A stretch of 35,780 nucleotides of DNA from Treponema sp. (lineage in GTDB: Bacteria > Spirochaetota > Spirochaetia > Treponematales > Breznakiellaceae). Position numbers and translations under genes: made by a program. Where the stretch lies: the NCBI GenBank assembly GCA_009777535.1, contig WRLP01000027.1:1-35780 (forward strand), in the 5' to 3' direction. The notes under the pieces are model-generated. The model searched no databases and had not been told where the DNA came from. It saw only the letters and a program-made list of their open reading frames with translations. Numbering within the stretch: the stretch's first letter is position 1; each line of letters starts with the position of its first letter. This document shows, one piece after another, positions 31,701 to 35,780 of the stretch.

Positions 31701-32498
31701 CGTCGTGTCTGAAGAATCAGGAGCGTAGTCACGGTCATTTGTTACCACATTGGCGCGAAATTCAGTGGGAACAAAAGTATAATCAACAACAGTGGTCATA
31801 TTTGCATAAATATGCACCACTTCTGTTCTTCCCGCAAAGGCATAATCATCATCGCTTAACAGCACCGTTAGCAGATAAAAGCCGGCTGGAATATTAGTCT
31901 TTTCACCGTCAAAAGGATTTTGTGGGGGATTCGCTAAAAATTCTTCAAGAAGGTTAAACACGCTATCTTCATCCAATATTTTGCCAAGCGTAAATTTTTC
32001 CACTGTAGCATTGGGGGGAAAGCCCAGCCTGAAGTTCAAGGTACCATATCCATCTTCGATTTTGGGTTCAAGAGAAATGGAAACAGAATCGGAATCCCTC
32101 TCTCTTATTGTAAAAGGCTCGCTTTCTCCCTCCGCCGCCAGGCTCCCCTCATCTTCACCTATGTAGGCTTTTACTGTCAGCACATAGGTTCCGGTTTGAA
32201 GCAGAAAAGGGTCAGTAATATTTTCCGGAGACCGGGACTCCTCCAGAACCACCTCGCCTTCTATGGTAAAAATAAACGTTAGATGATCAAAAAGGTCTAT
32301 AGTCCGCCCAGGCACGGCAGTCCGCGCACTGCCGTGGGAAAAGCTTACCCGCAGCAAACCGAAACCGGCGGGTATATAATCTTTATTACCGCCGGAAGAT
32401 TTATTATGATCGGGCTGAAAGATATTCTGACAGCCGGAAAAAATCATTAAACAGGCAAGTAATAACGAACAAATTGTTAAAATCCTTGTTTTTTTCAT
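28746..32498 (-). CDS. Large surface lipoprotein with three Pmp-like beta-helix repeats
   Basis: The 1250-residue protein starts MKKTRILTICSLLLACLMIF with lipobox IFSGC. Residues 45-250 form beta-rich domains, one resembling part of the neighbouring lipoprotein (TYVLTVKAYIGED). Three long repeats follow (about 253-615, 616-962 and 963-1250). Each contains LMIDKSITIEGNGVTLTR-like and FKDGRADYGGAIRNGETLTL-like coils, ESCIFSGNKAS and GCTFYKNS, with GGAI and FxxN motifs typical of Chlamydia Pmp proteins. The first two end in an InlB-like unit (FIGWEVDGVNTVSTSTLSLT); the last lacks it. Pmp-type helices are adhesins or surface proteins; adhesion here is inference. AGGAG precedes the ATG, which is 12 nt after the preceding lipoprotein gene, so they form an operon. 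Confidence 0.85.
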   Translation of the reverse strand: MKKTRILTICSLLLACLMIFSGCQNIFQPDHNKSSGGNKDYIPAGFGLLRVSFSHGSARTAVPGRTIDLFDHLTFIFTIEGEVVLEESRSPENITDPFLLQTGTYVLTVKAYIGEDEGSLAAEGESEPFTIRERDSDSVSISLEPKIEDGYGTLNFRLGFPPNATVEKFTLGKILDEDSVFNLLEEFLANPPQNPFDGEKTNIPAGFYLLTVLLSDDDYAFAGRTEVVHIYANMTTVVDYTFVPTEFRANVVTNDRDYAPDSSDTTIPGSLRHVLENTEAGVIMVMLGPGSVIELKSSLMIDKSITIEGNGVTLTRSASFSNTLNGTETTGDGGNDQLVVVKEAYGNPSGLDVKISRVYFKDGRADYGGAIRNGETLTLQSCIFSGNKASSGGGAIYNNGTMTVNGCTFYKNSAEKGGGAICNEDKLFFAGNIFYGNTDFDRDGSGNYSVIYPGTGTTISMGYNVVDRSEGSNAAQCGWSFLTGDTHVTELPISPKTFRLLSNGATVNIPTVFMTTNGYPKKDFNGSVIAVGAAAGAVQESAGSGFYLDLAETAKGTIIIISGSRDTDGLVSGQIILQANAAGSNSFIGWEVDGVNTVSTSTLSLTLNKPTWVRAVFSLPPVTSLSDTNGSMTNVTLRYALSIAEDGDVISLSGVTAGENTTELNSGLVIDKNVTIEGNGITLIKSGSWVTVDRYSQLLRNEAKATIRRVHFKDGRADDGGAINNNGVLTLESCIFSGNVARLWGGAIYNNPESTLTIKGCTFYKNICNGDLGGAIDNDGILHLIGNLFYGNTGLGEYNSNVVTSSVDFSSYNVVDWPSGIGPTNCGWTFGTGDKLINVLPFSPITFRLLTNDADVNIPANDYPAKDFYGNDIPNNARAGAVQAMAAGSGYYLDLVENVRGRIEVTSVNKPDADGLVSGSVTLTATGYGDCDFSEWLVDGSSHPETNNSLTLNIGSHTKVEAKFSLPPVTALSDSAGSITNVTLRYALSIAEDGEVIKFKDGVVTTGTSEIRLNSTLMVDKEVTIEGNGITLTKNNSWTYDGQLMRNEADNVIISRIHFKDGLASGYSGAINNSGDLTLESCIFSGNKTTSGAAEGGAIFNSGTLIVSGCTFHNNNTGSFGGGAIYNYYFADLVLTGNLFYGNTAVDDDGDSYFPVVRDRNYGVFSNGYNVVDWPSGTGPNDCGWVFDTDDRTFEGAPPAGLGITGDPFNTTTFVPVAGLGNFITSPPAGFPTTDFEGKTRINGTPGAVD

Positions 32499-32510
32499 TT
32501 TTTTCTCCTA

Positions 32511-33221
32511 TTATGGGGTAACTTCAAAGGTAATTTTGGTTGAATACGGTACGTCATCTTTGAATACCGTTACAATAAGCTCAAAGCTGCCTGTATTGTA
32601 TTCCATAGCGTAAATGGTAATTGACCCATTATTATTTCCGCTCATAAGCTGTCCGAACATATAAAATTCTATACTATCGTAATTATCCGGATCCACCACA
32701 GATATCTCCTGAAATTGTTTGGTACCTGTTTTTGATATCTCAAAATTAAGAGCTGAAGAAATCGGGATAACCATTTCTTCATCGCCATCCCAAAAATTAA
32801 ATTCTATTTTGGGTTGTTCGATATCTTCTTCCTCCTCAATCCACTCCATCGTAATCGAAACTGTATTATTCCCTGCCTTTATTCTCACACTTTCTTCTGA
32901 GCCTGCGGCCACTAGAACATTATCATCCGAAAAGGCTTCCACCTTTATGTCATAACGCCCCGGAGTCAGGGTTTCCCGCACTATCATTTCCCCTCGCCGT
33001 GCGTCTCTTTCCCTTACCACCCCGCCCGATGCATCGCTGATTGTTATTTTGTGGTAAAGGTCCTCAGGCTGGAAATTATCCGCGGCACTCCGGCTGCCCG
33101 AGCCGCCCAGATGCAGGGTAAGCGCTGCTTCGTCTCCTTCCCAGGCGCTGAAACACCCGGCAAGGGTAAATACGGCGCAAACCAGCAGCAGGGGGATTTG
33201 TTTTAAGGCTGTTATTTTCAT
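32511..33221 (-). CDS. Putative lipoprotein upstream of the Pmp-like protein
   Basis: The 236-residue protein begins MKITALKQIPLLLVCAVFTL with lipobox TLAGC. ATG 33221 has AAGGAAAG upstream, so the 30 residues of a longer open frame are excluded. LTPGRYDIKVEAFSDDNVLV then ESVRIKAGNNTVSITMEW corresponds to a stretch in the N-terminal part of the next protein, suggesting a shared Ig-like beta domain. A second beta domain fills the C-terminal half, with an acidic linker (EWIEEEEDIEQP) between. No known family is recognised. It is first in an operon with the 1250-residue protein, so the two may be exported and displayed together. Confidence 0.8.
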   Translation of the reverse strand: MKITALKQIPLLLVCAVFTLAGCFSAWEGDEAALTLHLGGSGSRSAADNFQPEDLYHKITISDASGGVVRERDARRGEMIVRETLTPGRYDIKVEAFSDDNVLVAAGSEESVRIKAGNNTVSITMEWIEEEEDIEQPKIEFNFWDGDEEMVIPISSALNFEISKTGTKQFQEISVVDPDNYDSIEFYMFGQLMSGNNNGSITIYAMEYNTGSFELIVTVFKDDVPYSTKITFEVTP

Positions 33222-33307
33222 GGTCTTTCCTTTTTGAATAGGTCTAAATTTCGGTAAAACAAAGGAGGAATTTAATACAAGCAATATATCATAATCCGGG
33301 GCAAATT

Positions 33308-33670
33308 TCAATGGGAAAAAATTATGTGAAGTCGATATGGGTATCCGCCGGTGAATTCAGCAACATCCATATTTGTGATTAGAATACCATTGGGTAAAAA
33401 TACGTCTACCCGATAAATGGGAACAACAGCAACTCCATGAGCACCGCGAATTTTGCCCATTTTAAAAGACTTTAATTGCGCCCCTTCGGCAAAACGGCGG
33501 CTTATACATGAACCAGTTGCGCCAGTATCAACCAAAGCCATTGACTTCATGCCTATTCGCCTATCTTTTGGATAGCCGTCTATGGGAACCGGTACCCCAA
33601 TTTGCATTTCAATTATTACAGCTTGTCTCTGATTTTCTGGCAAGTGAACCGTTACAGCATTAGTTCCCAA
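33308..33670 (-). CDS. Retropepsin-like aspartic protease domain protein, probably truncated at the C-terminus
   Basis: The 120-residue protein carries SMALVDTGATGSCISRRFAE, a DTGA aspartic protease motif of clan AA, in a single retropepsin-type domain that would act as a homodimer. Two strands flank it: AVIIEMQIGVPVPIDGY before, and RGAHGVAVVPIYRVDVFLPN after. Relatives usually continue with a second conserved stretch of the type LIGMDIL. Here the chain ends FTGGYPYRLHIIFSH without it, which suggests a frameshift or truncation. The start appears to be TTG 33670, overlapping the upstream small gene by 11 bp. No signal peptide is present. Protease function is doubtful if the end is missing. 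Confidence 0.6.
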   Translation of the reverse strand: MGTNAVTVHLPENQRQAVIIEMQIGVPVPIDGYPKDRRIGMKSMALVDTGATGSCISRRFAEGAQLKSFKMGKIRGAHGVAVVPIYRVDVFLPNGILITNMDVAEFTGGYPYRLHIIFSH

Positions 33671-33908
33671 AAGACACCGCCTGATTATAATACATCATGG
33701 TATCTTCTTCCTCGGTAATACAGTCTTGTATAATAAAATCACCCATTGAAAATCCGCCCCTTTTTGCGGCTGAAAGAGCGGCATCGGTATTGGGAAAATA
33801 GCCTATCACAGAGTTGTTCTTTATAAGGACACACTCATCTGAATGATTGGCGATAATGGAATCGCGGTTTTCATCAAACCACTTATACAAATCATCTAAA
33901 TTTGCCAT
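33660..33908 (-). CDS. Small DUF5678-like protein paired with the retropepsin-like gene
   Basis: The 82-residue cytoplasmic protein begins MANLDDLYKWFDENRDSIIA. Its core, DECVLIKNNSVIGYFPNTDA, then KRGGFSMGDFIIQDC, follows the pattern of small proteins that accompany retropepsin-like genes in cyanobacteria and treponemes (a short strand, FVLIxxGxVxGFF, a helix with regularly spaced Ala, and FLIQ). The function of the family is unknown. ATG 33908 is preferred over an upstream ATG at 33944 because the first residues of the longer form do not fit the family. Its 3' end overlaps the retropepsin-like gene, so both are expressed together. Confidence 0.6.
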   Translation of the reverse strand: MANLDDLYKWFDENRDSIIANHSDECVLIKNNSVIGYFPNTDAALSAAKRGGFSMGDFIIQDCITEEEDTMMYYNQAVSFGN

Positions 33909-33992
33909 GCGTTTTCCTGTCTGCTTTGAATATAACCCAACCAACCTTTAAATTCAAGGCCTTGTTTTACCGGTGATATACACTGTAATTGA

Positions 33993-34092
33993 GAGAATTA
34001 TGAGTATTACTCTAGAAAAAAGCCGGAAATTCCAGGCGTACTTGCCTACGGAGTAACCCCATTGCAGGCAGGGGCACGAGCATTAGCATTGC
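33993..34092 (+). pseudogene. Decayed HicB-like antitoxin fragment
   Basis: An open frame on the plus strand reads KKPEIPGVLAYGVTPLQAGA then RALALHAINS. This matches the central pattern of small HicB-type antitoxins (PELPGVLAYGxTxxEAxxxxxALALxV). The N-terminal strand and start codon are missing (a TGA is in frame at 33990) and the distal end runs into unrelated sequence, so only a remnant is left. The identification rests on a short pattern and is tentative. Confidence 0.4.
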
Positions 34093-34100
34093 ATGCCATT

Positions 34101-34130
34101 AACAGCACCGCCACGGACGGCGGTGCTGTT
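34101..34130 (-). terminator. Perfect 12-bp hairpin after the InlB-repeat lipoprotein gene
   Basis: AACAGCACCGCC (34101-34112) pairs perfectly with GGCGGTGCTGTT (34119-34130) around a 6-nt loop. It lies 3 nt beyond the minus-strand stop codon at 34134. A U-rich tail is lacking, so it may be a stability or attenuation hairpin instead of a classical terminator. Confidence 0.55.
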
Positions 34131-34133
34131 ACG

Positions 34134-35189
34134 TTAATTCATTATGGGGAGATCGTTAAACCAAGTCATTTCGTTCCAGTTAATGGTTTCCCCTACACCA
34201 TCGGTAAACTGAATAGCAGTTTTAAAACGTCGTTCCGTCTTGTCTGTTGCCGGATTATAGGCCCCGATTTCAACAAAGAATGTTCCGGTCCTGGTAAAGT
34301 CATCTGGATTGGTTCCATTCTTCAAAAGTATTAATTCCGCCCTTATCGGCGATTTCTCTTCTGCAATAGGTAAGGTACCCAAAGGGGCTACATCTGTTAA
34401 ATACTGCATCTGGCTTGTCAGACTGGTCCCGCTCCAATCAAAGACATAAAGGGTTGTGTAGTAATTGGCAAGGCTCATACCAAGATCGGTTAGGGGAAGC
34501 CCTTCTATTGTTATGCTGCCTCCCGTGGGTGCACTGGCTGTAAAAGTTGCGGTCAAAGTTTTATCACTATCCATAACAATGGTAACAGGGTTCGTTGTAC
34601 TGGTTGCCGCACCTGACCACCCTGTAAATGTATAGTTTGAATTAGGAATTGCCGTCACGGTGACCGAACTTCCCGCATCATAACTCTCTTTATCCGGATT
34701 AAGTGAAATGGTACCTCCGGTTATCGGAGAGGCATTAGTCGTAAGAGTGTAAGTTGTACCGCCGTTTTCACTGGCGGGCGTTAATGCAGTCGGAGCGGGA
34801 TCTGTTCCACCGCTGCCATCCCATGTAATCGTACCTGACATGGCGCTGATATTTGCTCCTGCCACTGTCACTGTAAATGTTGAAGCGCTTCCGGTAGATG
34901 GCTGTAGTGTAAGAGTTCCGCCAATACCGGACACCGTACCTGTGCTTTTCTTTGTGTCGCTGCTTCTTGTTAATTCATAAGAATCTCCTTCCCGGGCTGC
35001 ATAGCGGGTGGTGTTTTCAGTTATTTTCAACGTATACCTTACAGTACCAGCATAACCGAAATAACTTACAATTTCAGGATCGCCGCTTGGTGTAGATGAA
35101 TCGCCATTATCACCACACCCAATCAGGATAGAAACAAGTATAACCCCAACAATGAAGATTAACTTTCCAAACTGATTTTTCTTTTTCAT
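34134..35189 (-). CDS. Lipoprotein with an InlB-type (Listeria-Bacteroides) repeat domain
   Basis: The 351-residue protein begins MKKKNQFGKLIFIVGVILVS with lipobox ILIGC followed by a Gly/Asp/Ser linker. Two Ser/Thr-rich beta domains follow (YTLKITENTTRYAAREG; GTLTLQPSTGSASTFTVTVA). Next is a divergent InlB B-repeat, YTFTGWSGAATSTTNPVTIV with DKTLTATFTA, and a C-terminal domain beginning GSITIEGLPLTDLGM. ATG 35189 has AAGGAG 6-7 nt upstream, which settles the start; the longer frame to 35252 is unlikely. Such proteins are surface-exposed and may take part in adhesion or glycan binding; no specific function is recognised. Confidence 0.82.
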   Translation of the reverse strand: MKKKNQFGKLIFIVGVILVSILIGCGDNGDSSTPSGDPEIVSYFGYAGTVRYTLKITENTTRYAAREGDSYELTRSSDTKKSTGTVSGIGGTLTLQPSTGSASTFTVTVAGANISAMSGTITWDGSGGTDPAPTALTPASENGGTTYTLTTNASPITGGTISLNPDKESYDAGSSVTVTAIPNSNYTFTGWSGAATSTTNPVTIVMDSDKTLTATFTASAPTGGSITIEGLPLTDLGMSLANYYTTLYVFDWSGTSLTSQMQYLTDVAPLGTLPIAEEKSPIRAELILLKNGTNPDDFTRTGTFFVEIGAYNPATDKTERRFKTAIQFTDGVGETINWNEMTWFNDLPIMN

Positions 35190-35252
35190 ATAAAACTCCT
35201 TGGTAATTTCCGCCGCAAGACGGTACAAATATTTATAATATGCCAACGGCAC

Positions 35253-35365
35253 ATAAATATTTTTATCTTCATAAAATAAATTACCGGAAGCAAATGTCCG
35301 GCAAACAGCGAATGTGTGAGTAAAAATTCTGAAAAATTATGAGCGTGTGTTAGGTGAAACTTAAT
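35253..35365. other. Upstream intergenic region, no gene seen
   Basis: A/T-rich DNA before the lipoprotein gene with no coding signal. ACCGGAAGCAAATGTCCGG (35282-35300) is a weak inverted repeat. The sequence up to 35365 has bacterial intergenic character, unlike what follows. Confidence 0.4.
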
Positions 35366-35384
35366 GGGGGGGGGGGGGGGGGGG
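35366..35384. repeat. Poly-G run of 19 bases
   Basis: Nineteen consecutive G lie between AACTTAAT and TGATTGG. Runs of this length are either slippage-prone tracts or sequencing/assembly artefacts. Sequence character changes across it, which favours a junction. Confidence 0.95.
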
Positions 35385-35780
35385 TGATTGGGGTAGCTAA
35401 GAATCTGCCAACTTCTTATAAAGGAATGTATTCCATGGAGTCACTCGTGGAAATGCCTTAGGACATAATGGTATAAGATCTTCACTCTTCTGGGATGTTA
35501 CGCAACATATATTTCTAGCTAGTTATCCAACGTTTCGGTACAATATATCGGTCCCACTTTCAAGAATACAGCAGTCCATTGAAGATGGGACCGATATGTT
35601 GTCCCGAAACGTCGGGTACCTAACTACGAATCTACGCTACGTAACATCTCAGAAGAGCAAAGATGCCATTCACAAAGTGGCGGAAGCCTGAGGTCATGTT
35701 ATAAACTGATGTGTTTACCGTATTGTGTATATGGCGTGACGTCGGTCAAGATTAAGATAGATATGCTATTAAAAATATTA
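35385..35780. other. Probably non-bacterial (insect repeat-like) DNA, no gene
   Basis: No bacterial gene, ribosome binding site or promoter is apparent. Short stretches such as CGAAACGTCGGG, CGTAACATCTCAGAAGAG and the inverted counterpart CGTAACATCCCAGAAGAG resemble a repeat family that, from memory, is common in insect genomes (encoding words like SETLVNFY and RRNIPEDS when intact). That resemblance is by recollection, not by a search. The segment contains the palindrome at 35480-35662. Confidence 0.45.
35480..35662. repeat. 183-bp imperfect palindrome
   Basis: The left arm contains CTCTTCTGGGATGTTACG, then CCAACGTTTCGGTACAATAT, then ATCGGTCCCA. The right arm, read on the other strand, contains CTCTTCTGAGATGTTACG, then CCGACGTTTCGGGACAACAT, then ATCGGTCCCA. 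The loop is about 15 nt (35564-35578), bordered by TTCAA/TTGAA. The two arms look like diverged inverted copies of one repeat. Confidence 0.85.

Noticed and set aside
28746-32498. Three large repeats as separate genes or a transposon array
   Set aside because: They are in one uninterrupted frame with a single signal peptide and no transposase or terminal repeats.
34062-34334. Plus-strand open frame opposite the InlB-repeat lipoprotein
   Set aside because: Only its first part resembles a HicB-like protein; the rest is antisense to a real gene, so it is treated as a remnant.
35366-35384. Poly-G tract as a phase-variable switch
   Set aside because: No gene start or promoter is placed suitably next to it, and sequence character changes across it; a junction artefact is more likely.

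Overview
The window looks like chromosomal DNA from a host-associated spirochaete of the Treponema type, most plausibly from a termite or cockroach gut. This is inferred from gene order and protein character (tig-clpP-clpX-lon, cdaA-ybbR next to dxs, many lipoproteins with spirochaete-like lipoboxes, DUF3782-type and DUF5678/retropepsin-type small genes). No rRNA gene is present to confirm it. There is no CRISPR array, no transposase gene and no phage structural gene.

Layout. 1-405: the 5' end of a leftward gene that runs off the left edge and contains a 7-bp tandem repeat read in frame, followed by degraded dispersed repeats. 406-3503 (minus): trmB, a lipoprotein and iorA. 3629-5179 (plus): a sodium:solute symporter. 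5252-11447 (plus): a compact housekeeping run with a 29-residue basic ribosomal-type protein, dxs, cdaA, ybbR, a DUF2225 protein, truA and a GH130 glycoside phosphorylase. 11589-11882: tRNA-Leu(UAG) followed by a 200-bp unit that duplicates the tRNA 3' end and contains a nested hairpin. 11910-17731: the proteostasis operon tig-clpP-clpX-lon, with lon carrying a repeat-derived insertion of about 39 codons just before its Walker A motif. 17734-18864 (minus): a GT4 glycosyltransferase. 19134-19592: nrdR behind a promoter containing NrdR boxes. 19593-23647 (minus): a beta-helix lipoprotein, a C10 (streptopain-type) cysteine protease lipoprotein and a small coupled lipoprotein; the last two lie between short direct repeats. 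23698-27937 (plus): family 4 uracil-DNA glycosylase, priA and an NSS transporter. 28095-28718: a PD-(D/E)XK-like coiled-coil protein between two related hairpins. 28746-35189 (minus): surface lipoproteins, including a 1250-residue protein with three Pmp-like beta-helix repeats, plus a retropepsin-like protein and its small partner. 35366-35780: a run of 19 G followed by DNA that does not look bacterial and holds a 183-bp imperfect palindrome.

How the genes work together. The left half is mainly core physiology: isoprenoid precursor synthesis, c-di-AMP synthesis and its YbbR regulator, tRNA modification, and ATP-dependent proteolysis with its chaperone. The right half is mainly envelope and accessory biology. 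Five of its proteins carry Sec signal peptides with lipoboxes, several of them with beta-helix, InlB-like or protease domains, as expected for surface exposure in a gut spirochaete.

Most notable points: (1) one heptamer family (CCCCAGT/GGGGACT) is read as the peptide PSPQSPV in two genes, one of them lon; (2) the duplicated tRNA 3' end with a structured 169-bp insert; (3) an NrdR box lying between the -35 and -10 of nrdR; (4) the protease/lipoprotein pair inserted next to a duplicated gene end; (5) the poly-G junction with probable host-derived DNA at the right edge, which may be an assembly chimera. I did not find a clearly new defence or mobile system.
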